A DNA stretch of 5,416 bases from Flavobacteriales bacterium (GTDB lineage: Bacteria > Bacteroidota > Bacteroidia > Flavobacteriales_D > Sanyastnellaceae), in the NCBI GenBank assembly GCA_947457285.1, contig CANGVZ010000186.1:1-5416 (forward strand), given 5' to 3'. Both the position numbers and the translations under genes were made by a program. The notes beneath the pieces were generated by a model. The model made no database searches. It had not been told where the DNA came from and was given only the letters and a program-made list of their open reading frames with translations. Within the stretch, counting starts at the first letter, position 1, and each line of letters opens with the position of its first letter. Of the stretch, positions 1-5,416 are shown one piece after another.

Positions 1-247
1 GCTGACCAGCGAGGCCTTCGATTTCATATTTCTTTTTTACGCCTTCAGGAAGATTAAAGAAGGCTTGTACCTCTTTATATAGTTCTTCTGTTGTAGCTTC
101 ATCCATCAAGTGATTTTTCACAGCGACAAAACCGATGGTTTCGTAGGCTTCACCAAGTTTTTGAACGAAAGCATTCTTTCTTTGCGGATCATTGCTCATG
201 AAGTCGGCAAGATCGACGCTGGGGATTCCCATATCTTGTAAACTCAT
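1..247 (-). CDS. Isopenicillin N synthase-like 2OG-Fe(II) oxygenase, N-terminal fragment
   Basis: This is the first 82 codons of a gene that leaves the window at its left edge. The start is the ATG at 247-245 on the minus strand, and the frame stays open to base 1. The visible part matches the N-terminal domain (DIOX_N) of the isopenicillin N synthase/2-oxoglutarate-dependent dioxygenase family: 'IPSVDLADF' at residues 8-16, 'LGEAYETIGFVAVKNH' at 31-46, and 'VQAFFNLPEGVKKKYE' at 60-75. The family oxidises small molecules using Fe(II), O2 and usually 2-oxoglutarate. The catalytic HxD...H iron site and the 2OG-binding Arg lie in the missing C-terminal part, so activity cannot be judged here and the substrate is unknown. 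There is no signal peptide, so it is probably cytoplasmic. It lies 57 bases downstream of the HYR-like gene on the same strand. A perfect TAnnTTTG element in that gap suggests it may have its own promoter. Confidence 0.88.
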   Translation of the reverse strand, partial: MSLQDMGIPSVDLADFMSNDPQRKNAFVQKLGEAYETIGFVAVKNHLMDEATTEELYKEVQAFFNLPEGVKKKYEIEGLAGQ

Positions 248-269
248 CTCTTTTCTTTTTTGGTTTTGC

Positions 270-277
270 CAAATGTA
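270..277 (-). promoter_or_regulatory. Candidate Bacteroidota -7 promoter element for the oxygenase gene
   Basis: Read on the minus strand, these bases are TACATTTG, a perfect match to the Bacteroidota -7 consensus TAnnTTTG, lying 22 bases before the oxygenase ATG. I see no good TTG at the expected -33 spacing (the nearest is about 28 bases upstream), so the call rests on the -7 element and its position. In A/T-rich intergenic DNA such a match can arise by chance. Confidence 0.35.
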
Positions 278-304
278 AAAAAGAAGTTGATAAAATGTGA
301 ATAA

Positions 305-823
305 TCAATTTTCGATTGTGATTCTTTGGATAATTTCAATTTTGTTTCCGCAAGCGTCTTCACACGCATAATATCGAGTAATCAGATTGGGGCTTGATTC
401 TTCTTTTACAGTGACAGGAAAGTTTTGACCGCTGTTGTCTCGCGAACTTAAGTTAGCAGCAGGGGGGATGGGTTGACCTTTTTTCACAGTAAGGTCTTTT
501 GCTTGTCCGATGAGATCTGGAGGTAAGTTGTCTTTAAGTGAAATATATTGTTCGGCAGTTGCTGTATTACCGCAATCATCTTTGAATGAATAGGTTCGTA
601 CCAAAGTTCCAAGACAGCCTCCAGAGAAAATTTGATCAGAAAATGTTGAAGAAAGTCCACCACAAGTTGAAACAGCTTTTGGAGTTTCAATCTCGCCAAT
701 GGCATCAATTTGACACTCGAATTGCTTTGGATAGTTATTTATAGAAATTTGTGCATTGGATAACGAAACAATGCATAATATTGAAATCCAAATTAGTGCT
801 TGTATCTTGATTACTGTACTCAT
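305..823 (-). CDS. Small exported protein with two HYR-like Ig-fold repeats
   Basis: A 172-residue protein with an N-terminal signal peptide (residues 1-24, hydrophobic core about 8-22, likely cleaved after 'LSNA'). The mature part holds two repeats of the HYR-like type common in secreted Bacteroidota proteins. Repeat 1 (about 35-97) ends in 'YSFKDDCGNTATAEQYISL' (78-96) followed by 'DNLPPDL'. Repeat 2 (about 105-172) starts with 'AKDLTVKKGQPIPP' and ends in 'YYACEDACGNKIEIIQRITI'. The diagnostic element is the DxCGN turn followed by an alternating beta strand, seen twice. Cysteines are at 37, 54, 70, 84, 154 and 158. Such repeats usually occur in long arrays within large adhesins with a T9SS sorting domain. 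Here there are only two, with no sorting domain, so this is either a periplasmic or secreted small protein or a remnant of a larger one. The ATG at 823 is the only start that includes the signal peptide. Its specific function is unknown. Confidence 0.8.
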   Translation of the reverse strand: MSTVIKIQALIWISILCIVSLSNAQISINNYPKQFECQIDAIGEIETPKAVSTCGGLSSTFSDQIFSGGCLGTLVRTYSFKDDCGNTATAEQYISLKDNLPPDLIGQAKDLTVKKGQPIPPAANLSSRDNSGQNFPVTVKEESSPNLITRYYACEDACGNKIEIIQRITIEN

Positions 824-845
824 TTTGTTTGTTGTGAAAATATTT

Positions 846-853
846 CAAAAATA
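846..853 (-). promoter_or_regulatory. Candidate -7 promoter element for the HYR-like gene
   Basis: On the minus strand this reads TATTTTTG, a perfect TAnnTTTG match 22 bases before the ATG of the HYR-like gene. That is the same distance as for the candidate in front of the oxygenase gene. No convincing -33 TTG was found at about 19-21 bases upstream, so confidence is limited. Confidence 0.35.
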
Positions 854-907
854 ACACCTGTACCGCAATTTTATTGTTTAATGGACGAGGGAATTCGCTG
901 AACAAAA

Positions 908-939
908 TTGTATTGCTAATGTTGTACAACACAAGTTTG
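908..939 (+). promoter_or_regulatory. Candidate promoter of the FAS1 gene
   Basis: A TTG at 908-910 is followed after 21 bases by CAAGTTTG at 932-939, which matches the Bacteroidota -7 consensus TAnnTTTG at all but the first base. The spacing is close to that known for this phylum's primary sigma factor. The predicted transcript would start near 946, giving a leader of about 45 bases. That leader is A/T-rich with no Shine-Dalgarno sequence, as is usual in Bacteroidota. The rest of the 824-991 region shows no other clear signal. Confidence 0.33.
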
Positions 940-991
940 ATTACAAACTATTCCTAATCACATTATTAATTATTTAAAACAAAATCTAAAC

Positions 992-3900
992 ATGAGGAAA
1001 TTCTCTACGTTGCTTTTCGCAGCAGTGATGGCCTTTCAAGTGAAGGCACAGACGGTTGTGGATGTCGTTGTAGGCAGTCCCGATCACACGATTCTGGAGA
1101 CGGCAGTTATTGAAGCTGGTCTTGCCGGAACATTATCAGGACCTGGTCCATTTACAGTATTTGCGCCAACTGACGCGGCTTTTAATGCTTTGCCAGCTGG
1201 AGTACTTGATGCGCTCTTGGCTGACCCATCAGGTGACTTAACTACCATTTTGACTTACCACGTTGTTGGTGAAACATTCTTTTCTGGAGACTTAGTTGAC
1301 GGAACTTTTTTACCAACCCTTCAAGGTGAAAATTTGAGTGTTTCTGTGGGTGGAACAGTTCAAATCAACAATGCCACAGTTACATTTGCTGATATCGCAA
1401 CAGATAACGGTATTGTTCACGTAATCGACGCAGTTTTGCTTCCAGAAGCAGTTTTGAATGCAACTGTTTACGACATTATCGAAAACAATGCTCAATTAAA
1501 TACTCTAGAAGCGGCAATCAATGCAGCTGGTTTGGCAGAGACGCTTGCAGGCGTTGGTCCATTCACGGTATTTGCACCAACGGATGCTGCTTTTGAAAAC
1601 CTTCCAGCAGGTCTTTTGGAATCATTACTCAATGATCCTGATGGTTTGCTTACAGAAATTTTATTCTACCACGTAGTGAGTGGCTCTGTAGAGAGCTCAT
1701 CATTGGAAGATGGTCAAGTAGTTACAACTGTGAATGGTGATGTGGTTGTAATCACAATTTCTGAAGGCTTGGTTTTCGTTAACGACGCGCAAGTGGTGGT
1801 TACCGACCTTCAAGCTGACAACGGAATCGTACACATCATCGATGCTGTTTTAGTTCCTGGTCCAGTTGCATTGCCCACTATCTTTGAAATAGTTGCAAAC
1901 AGTGAGGTTCATAACACACTTGAGGTTGCTCTTCTAGAAGCAGGCCTTGACGCAGACTTGAGCGCAGAAGGTGCTGGTTTAACTTTGTTCGCACCAACCG
2001 ATGATGCATTTAACGCACTTCCAGCAGGAACGCTTGATGCATTGTTGGCAGATCCAGCTGGTCTTCTCACAGACATTTTATTGTATCACGTAGTAGGTTC
2101 AGTAAATGAATCTTCTTCTTTGGCTGATGGTCAGGAAATCATCACATTGAATGGTTTGACTATCACAGTAACTCTTGACAACGGTGTATTTATCAATGAT
2201 GCTGCTGTTGTTCTCGCTGATATTGAAGCTAGCAATGGTATCGTACATGTGATCGATGCAGTTCTAGTGCCAGTAGAAGAAACAAATACTGTATGGGATG
2301 TAATCGTAAATAGCCCTGAGCACAACACGCTGGAAGCAGCTGTGAACGCGGCAGCACTCGATGGAGCGCTTTCTGGACCAGGTCCATTGACTGTGTTTGC
2401 ACCAACAGATGCAGCGTTTAACAATTTACCAGCAGGTACTTTGGACGCATTATTGGCAGACCCAAGCGGTTTGTTGACTGAGATTCTTGTTTACCACGTA
2501 GCAGAAGGAGCAGTAACTTCAGATATGCTCATGGATGGTCAACAAATTGTAACACTTCAAGGTCAATCTGTGACAGTAACTCTTAGCGAAGGTTTGGTAT
2601 TCATCAACGACGCACAAGTTGTTTTCGCTGACATCATCGCTTCAAACGGTGTGGTGCACGTAATCGACGCTGTGTTGACGCCAGCACAGCCTTTGGAATC
2701 TTCGGTTTGGGATATCATTGCTGGTAGCGATGATCATAACACACTAGAAGCAGCGATTGAAGCAGCTGGACTTGTTGAAACACTTGATTTCCCTGGTACT
2801 TTCACAGTTTTCGCTCCAACTGACGAAGCTTTCAACGCGCTTCCTGCAGGAACAATCGATGCTCTTTTGGCTGATCCAGGTGGGTTGTTGACTGAAATTC
2901 TTCTCTACCACGTAGTAGGTTCAGTAGCTCTTTCAACAGATCTCCAAGACGGTCAAGAAATTGTAACCTTGAATGGCGCTACCGTAACTGTTACCTTCAA
3001 CAATGGTAACGTATTTATCAATGATGCACAAGTGATTGTAGCTGACTTGACTGCTGACAATGGTGTTGTTCACGTAATCGACGTTGTGTTGATTCCACAA
3101 GAAGAAACAAATACAGTTGTAGACATTATCGTGAATAGCCCTGATCACAATACTTTAGAGGCAGCTGTGATTGCAGCCGAATTGGCTGGCACACTTGCAG
3201 GTCCAGGTCCATTTACTGTATTCGCACCAACTGATGCAGCATTTGCCGCTCTTCCTGCCGGTGCATTGGATGCTTTACTAGCTGATCCAACAGGAGCACT
3301 CCAAGAGATCTTGTTGTATCACGTTGTAAACGGTGCTGCGCTTTCAAGCTCACTTTCTGATGGTGACGAAATCGAAACCATCCTCGGTCCTCAAATTACA
3401 ATTACAATCAATGCTGACGGTGTTTTCGTTAACGACGCAGAAGTTATTGTGTTTGACATCATCGCTGACAATGGAGTGGTTCATGTAATTGATGCAGTGC
3501 TTTCAATCCCAGAGCCATTTACAGTATGGGATGTAATCCAAAACAGTGCAGATCACACAACTTTAGAAGCAGCTATTTCTGTTGCAGGTCTAGACACTGA
3601 CTTGGATAACGAATCAGCTTCATTGACTGTATTTGCACCAACAGACGAAGCTTTCTCTAACCTACCAGCAGGTACTGTAATTGCTCTTCTTGCAGATATT
3701 CCATTGTTGACTGACATCCTTCTTTATCATGTTGTAGGTTCTACAGCTCTGTCAACTGACTTGGAAGACGGACAAACAATTGAAACTCTTCAAGGAGAAA
3801 ACGTTACTGTGACAATCAATGCTGACGGTGTATTCATCAACGACGCACAAGTTACAATTGCTGATATCGTAACAGACAACGGTGTTGTTCACGTTATCGA

Positions 3901-4174
3901 TGCAGTATTGTTGCCACCAAGCAATGTTGAAGAATCGTCGTCAATGTCTGTAAGCGTTTATCCAAACCCAGCAAACGACTTCATCAATGTTAGCGTATCT
4001 GGAATGGATCGCGTAATGTTTGAAGTGGTGAGCATGACCGGAGCACGTGTTATGGAAGGTACCTTGAATGGTAGCAACAATCAGTTGAACGTTTCTAATT
4101 TGAACAATGGTGTATACAGCATCCGCCTCATCAATGGTGAGAACGTGAGTGTGTCATCATTCATCAAACAATAA
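992..4174 (+). CDS. Seven-domain fasciclin (FAS1) surface protein with T9SS sorting domain
   Basis: A 1060-residue cell-surface or secreted protein, probably an adhesin or matrix protein. A signal peptide (residues 1-19, likely cut at VKA|Q) is followed directly by seven FAS1 domains starting near residues 21, 158, 296, 433, 571, 708 and 844. Each domain carries the family's H1 box ('T[VL]FAPTDxAF' then 'LPAG'), the 'YHV' H2 box, and a closing strand close to 'NGVVHVIDAVL'. Residues 977-985 are a Ser/Glu linker. Residues 986-1060 are a T9SS type A sorting domain, with 'VYPNPANDFINV' and a 'NLNNGVYSIRL' box, so the protein should cross the outer membrane by T9SS and be released or anchored after removal of this domain. 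FAS1 domains are known for cell adhesion in animals, plants and microbes; the ligand here is unknown. Unusually, residues 19-1006 contain no Lys, Arg or Cys. The only 19-residue export-signal start is the ATG at 992. The gene appears monocistronic, with terminators after it. Confidence 0.95.
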   Translation: MRKFSTLLFAAVMAFQVKAQTVVDVVVGSPDHTILETAVIEAGLAGTLSGPGPFTVFAPTDAAFNALPAGVLDALLADPSGDLTTILTYHVVGETFFSGDLVDGTFLPTLQGENLSVSVGGTVQINNATVTFADIATDNGIVHVIDAVLLPEAVLNATVYDIIENNAQLNTLEAAINAAGLAETLAGVGPFTVFAPTDAAFENLPAGLLESLLNDPDGLLTEILFYHVVSGSVESSSLEDGQVVTTVNGDVVVITISEGLVFVNDAQVVVTDLQADNGIVHIIDAVLVPGPVALPTIFEIVANSEVHNTLEVALLEAGLDADLSAEGAGLTLFAPTDDAFNALPAGTLDALLADPAGLLTDILLYHVVGSVNESSSLADGQEIITLNGLTITVTLDNGVFINDAAVVLADIEASNGIVHVIDAVLVPVEETNTVWDVIVNSPEHNTLEAAVNAAALDGALSGPGPLTVFAPTDAAFNNLPAGTLDALLADPSGLLTEILVYHVAEGAVTSDMLMDGQQIVTLQGQSVTVTLSEGLVFINDAQVVFADIIASNGVVHVIDAVLTPAQPLESSVWDIIAGSDDHNTLEAAIEAAGLVETLDFPGTFTVFAPTDEAFNALPAGTIDALLADPGGLLTEILLYHVVGSVALSTDLQDGQEIVTLNGATVTVTFNNGNVFINDAQVIVADLTADNGVVHVIDVVLIPQEETNTVVDIIVNSPDHNTLEAAVIAAELAGTLAGPGPFTVFAPTDAAFAALPAGALDALLADPTGALQEILLYHVVNGAALSSSLSDGDEIETILGPQITITINADGVFVNDAEVIVFDIIADNGVVHVIDAVLSIPEPFTVWDVIQNSADHTTLEAAISVAGLDTDLDNESASLTVFAPTDEAFSNLPAGTVIALLADIPLLTDILLYHVVGSTALSTDLEDGQTIETLQGENVTVTINADGVFINDAQVTIADIVTDNGVVHVIDAVLLPPSNVEESSSMSVSVYPNPANDFINVSVSGMDRVMFEVVSMTGARVMEGTLNGSNNQLNVSNLNNGVYSIRLINGENVSVSSFIKQ
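1052..3919 (+). repeat. Seven in-frame tandem FAS1-coding repeats of about 411 bp
   Basis: Seven consecutive coding repeats start at 1052, 1463, 1877, 2288, 2702, 3113 and 3521, with lengths of 411, 414, 411, 414, 411, 408 and about 400 bases. They are clearly homologous as protein but differ at many third codon positions, so they are not recent copies. Short exact DNA matches remain. A 15-base identity at 2275-2289 recurs at 3100-3114, exactly 825 bases (two repeats) apart. 'gtatgggatgtaatc' at 2291-2305 recurs at 3524-3538, three repeats apart. Domains 3, 5 and 7 share 'YHVVGS' and lack the 'GPGP' that precedes the H1 box in domains 1, 4 and 6, which indicates an alternating subtype pattern. 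Confidence 0.93.
3947..4171 (+). other. T9SS type A C-terminal sorting domain (within the FAS1 protein)
   Basis: This encodes residues 986-1060, the C-terminal secretion signal recognised by the type IX secretion machinery of Bacteroidota. The pattern is typical: 'VYPNP' (989-993) with an alternating strand, a central 'VVSMTGARVMEG' segment, 'LNVSNLNNGVYSIRL', and a terminal 'SSFIKQ' in place of the more usual xKxxKL-like end. It is the only part of the mature precursor containing Arg or Lys. In the family this domain is cleaved by a sortase-like enzyme (PorU) after outer-membrane transit, often with attachment to lipopolysaccharide. Confidence 0.9.
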
Positions 4175-4195
4175 TTTTAAAAGCACTGAACTAAT

Positions 4196-4268
4196 TTAGA
4201 CCGTTATGGTTTAATCTAAGAAGCAACTAGCGTAACCCATTAGGGTTATTGGACAGACAGATAGTTGT
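4196..4268 (+). other. Structured 3' untranslated region of the FAS1 transcript
   Basis: Between the FAS1 stop codon and its terminator the RNA can fold into two further elements. TTAGA at 4196-4200 pairs with TCTAA at 4215-4219. GCAACTA at 4223-4229 pairs with TAGTTGT at 4262-4268 (one G-U), enclosing a perfect inner hairpin TAACCC (4233-4238) / GGGTTA (4243-4248) with an ATTA loop. I recognise no known RNA family. It may be 3' end stabilising structure, a 3'-derived small RNA, or chance pairing; only hand pairing was done. Confidence 0.35.
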
Positions 4269-4288
4269 AGAGAGTTAGTAGTGATGAG

Positions 4289-4333
4289 GAAGTCCCTCGG
4301 TGTACTCTAGGAGTCCCGGGGGATTTCTTTTTT
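4289..4333 (+). terminator. Intrinsic terminator of the FAS1 gene
   Basis: A 12-base-pair stem joins 4289-4300 to 4316-4327 with two G-U pairs and no bulge. Its loop contains a further 4-base-pair hairpin (ACTC 4304-4307 / GAGT 4311-4314). A run of six T follows at 4328-4333. The stem is G/C-rich near the loop and the T tract begins directly after it, as in Rho-independent terminators on the plus strand. It lies about 115 bases after the FAS1 stop codon. Confidence 0.75.
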
Positions 4334-4358
4334 ATATGAGTTTAATTTTTAATGTATA

Positions 4359-4390
4359 AAAAAAGCCACCGACGTTTCGGTGGCTTTTTT
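4359..4390. terminator. Bidirectional intrinsic terminator between convergent genes
   Basis: GCCACCG at 4365-4371 pairs perfectly with CGGTGGC at 4378-4384 around a six-base loop (ACGTTT). The stem is flanked by A6 on the left and T6 on the right, so a T tract follows the hairpin on either strand. It sits between the plus-strand FAS1 gene and the convergent minus-strand small gene, 30 bases past the small gene's stop codon, and so should serve both. Confidence 0.88.
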
Positions 4391-4420
4391 ACATGAAGAC
4401 AAGATAACCTTATTAACCAA

Positions 4421-4591
4421 TTAACTAAAACGAATTCCGTTAATGCTTTCGAGCTGTTCTAGACTTATGCGCTGACCGCATTGTGTGTATAGAAATTCAC
4501 CATTGTTTTCTCTTTTTAAAAAAGAGATAACTGTCATCAATTCTTTGACAATTCCATTGTCATAAAAGCGGATTTGTTTTGGTGCGCTCAT
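4421..4591 (-). CDS. Small protein of 56 residues, function unknown
   Basis: An open frame on the minus strand from the ATG at 4591-4589 to the TAA at 4423-4421 encodes 56 residues beginning 'MSAPKQIRFYDNG' and ending 'LEQLESINGIRFS'. It is a mixed, soluble-looking sequence without a signal peptide or membrane segment, with one Cys (39) in 'FLYTQCGQRISLEQL'. Support for it being real is positional: it occupies an otherwise empty stretch, is followed 30 bases later by a strong terminator in the right orientation, and diverges from the next gene across a normal promoter-sized gap. Its composition also looks like protein rather than random frame. I do not recognise the family with certainty, and no function is proposed. 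Confidence 0.62.
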   Translation of the reverse strand: MSAPKQIRFYDNGIVKELMTVISFLKRENNGEFLYTQCGQRISLEQLESINGIRFS

Positions 4592-4640
4592 ATCGCTTAA
4601 TTTTATGATTCAAAGGAAATTCCTTATCTTTCTTTTAAAA

Positions 4641-4671
4641 TTGCTGTTATATTAATTCTAAGTTAGCTTGG
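4641..4671 (+). promoter_or_regulatory. Weak candidate promoter of the Ate1/Bpt-like gene
   Basis: TTG at 4641-4643 is followed after 20 bases by TAGCTTGG at 4664-4671, one mismatch from TAnnTTTG, about 30 bases before the ATG at 4701. Spacing is right for Bacteroidota but the -7 match is imperfect. The 109-base divergent gap (4592-4700) must also hold the promoter of the small minus-strand gene. The best candidate for that is TTCCTTTG (4618-4611, minus), also one mismatch, without a clear -33 element. Confidence 0.27.
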
Positions 4672-4700
4672 ATTAAGAAATTGATACGTACATTAGTCCT

Positions 4701-5416
4701 ATGTTATTGAAATCAAAGGAGGCATTAAACCTATCTGCTGCTGCTTATGATAAGCTATTGGCGGCTGGTTGGTTTAGAGGCGCTCGATTCATGAATAAGC
4801 CTGAGTATATCTGCGTGAAAGGGGAGCTTTTCAGTCCTGTTCACGTGCGTTTATCTCTGGAAGGTCATGAATTGACCAAATCCCTCCGCAAGATCAATCG
4901 TATTAATGAAGATCGATTTCGATGGCAAATGTGTCCTTGTGATGTGGACGAGGATGCTGAAAGACTTTACAGAGCTCAAAAGGACGACTTTCAGGCCTTC
5001 ATATATCCAAATTTGGAAGAGGCCATATACAGTGCCCGTGGAAATAATTCCTTCAAAACCTTTTCCATTCGCGTTTATGAAGGAGACAAATTGGTGGCGA
5101 TGAGCTTTTTTGACGTTGGTCAAAACTCCATGGCCAGTCTTCTCGGCCTCCATGATAAGGACTATTATAAAGAGTCACTCGGAAATTTTACCATACTGAA
5201 AGAAATTGAAGTCGCTAAGCGCATGGGATTGAAATATTACTATCCCGGTTATGTGTTGGACGATTTGAAGGTATTCGGATATAAACTGAGATTTGGTAAA
5301 TTTCAATTCAAGGATACCAATCGCAGATGGCGATCCCTTGATCATTTTGAATTTGGTAAAACGGAAAGCGCACACTTTAAATCGAAATTTCAAAAACTGG
5401 TAAGCTGGCTTGAAAC
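4701..5416 (+). CDS. Ate1/Bpt-like aminoacyl-tRNA-protein transferase, C-terminus cut by the window
   Basis: The frame is open from the ATG at 4701 to the window end (238 codons visible). The closest upstream in-frame stop is at 4674-4676 with no alternative start, so the N-terminus is well fixed. The core (about residues 132-185) resembles the GNAT-fold catalytic half of arginyl- and leucyl-tRNA-protein transferases: 'VAMSFFDVG' (132-140), then 'ESLGNFTILKEIEVAKRMGL' (158-177) and 'YYYPGYV' (179-185), comparable to the family's 'SLGtyxILxqIexAxxLGLpYxYLGYwI'. Known members move Arg or Leu from tRNA onto N-terminal acidic residues to mark proteins for degradation (the N-degron pathway). The protein starts at the 'YDKLLAAGW' segment and lacks the Cys-containing N-terminal section of canonical Ate1/Bpt; only C38 and a CPC at 78-80 are present. 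It is thus a divergent family member, and amino acid or acceptor specificity is unknown. No signal peptide; cytoplasmic. Confidence 0.78.
   Translation, partial: MLLKSKEALNLSAAAYDKLLAAGWFRGARFMNKPEYICVKGELFSPVHVRLSLEGHELTKSLRKINRINEDRFRWQMCPCDVDEDAERLYRAQKDDFQAFIYPNLEEAIYSARGNNSFKTFSIRVYEGDKLVAMSFFDVGQNSMASLLGLHDKDYYKESLGNFTILKEIEVAKRMGLKYYYPGYVLDDLKVFGYKLRFGKFQFKDTNRRWRSLDHFEFGKTESAHFKSKFQKLVSWLE

Noticed and set aside
484..932. Open frames on the minus strand at 484-708 and 735-932
   Set aside because: They overlap the HYR-like gene in another frame or run from its start into the promoter region, show no domain or signal features, and conflict with the well-supported frame at 305-823.
1310..3148. 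Minus-strand open frames within the FAS1 gene (1310-1495, 2131-2424, 2933-3148)
   Set aside because: They are antisense shadows of the repetitive FAS1 codons; their sequences are low in complexity or without recognisable features, and the plus-strand frame is unambiguous.
1052..3919. Tandem repeats as a possible CRISPR array or mobile element
   Set aside because: The repeat unit is about 411 bases, in frame and protein-coding with diverged copies; there are no short identical repeats with unique spacers, no inverted terminal repeats and no transposase.
4175..4420. Riboswitch or tRNA-like RNA in the gap after the FAS1 gene
   Set aside because: No cloverleaf, T-loop consensus or known riboswitch core could be seen; the pairing present is explained by terminators plus simple hairpins.
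4851..5393. Open frames at 4851-5153 (minus), 4906-5103 (plus) and 5175-5393 (minus)
   Set aside because: All lie inside the plus-strand Ate1/Bpt-like frame that runs from 4701 to the window end, which has clear family motifs; these are out-of-frame shadows.

Overview
The window looks like a chromosomal piece of a Bacteroidota bacterium, probably a Flavobacteriales-type one. The reasons are a large secreted protein ending in a type IX secretion system (T9SS) C-terminal sorting domain, an HYR-like secreted protein of the kind common in this phylum, no Shine-Dalgarno sequences before the starts, A/T-rich leaders, and several matches to the Bacteroidota -7 promoter element TAnnTTTG. The genus is not determinable from the sequence alone.

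Layout, left to right. A minus-strand gene that runs off the left edge (1-247) encodes the N-terminus of an isopenicillin N synthase-like 2-oxoglutarate/Fe(II) oxygenase. Upstream of it on the same strand (305-823) is a small exported protein made of two degenerate HYR-like Ig-fold repeats. A 168-base divergent intergenic region (824-991) separates it from the dominant gene (992-4174, plus strand). That gene encodes a 1060-residue surface protein: signal peptide, seven tandem fasciclin (FAS1) domains of 136-138 residues, and a T9SS type A sorting domain. Its 3' region (4175-4357) holds several hairpins ending in an intrinsic terminator. A second, bidirectional terminator (4359-4390) follows, then a convergent 56-codon minus-strand gene (4421-4591). 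The last gene (4701-5416, plus strand, cut by the right edge) encodes a protein resembling the C-terminal transferase domain of the arginyl/leucyl-tRNA-protein transferase (Ate1/Bpt) superfamily.

The genes do not form an obvious pathway. The two exported proteins, HYR-like and FAS1, start divergently from a shared intergenic region and both plausibly act at the cell surface, but a functional link is only inferred. The most striking feature is that the FAS1 protein has no lysine, arginine or cysteine over about 988 consecutive residues (19-1006). This predicts an extremely acidic, trypsin-insensitive extracellular rod that is poorly visible to standard proteomics. Its domains also alternate between two subtypes, which points to growth by duplication of a two-domain unit. 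No RNA genes of known class, mobile elements or CRISPR arrays were seen.
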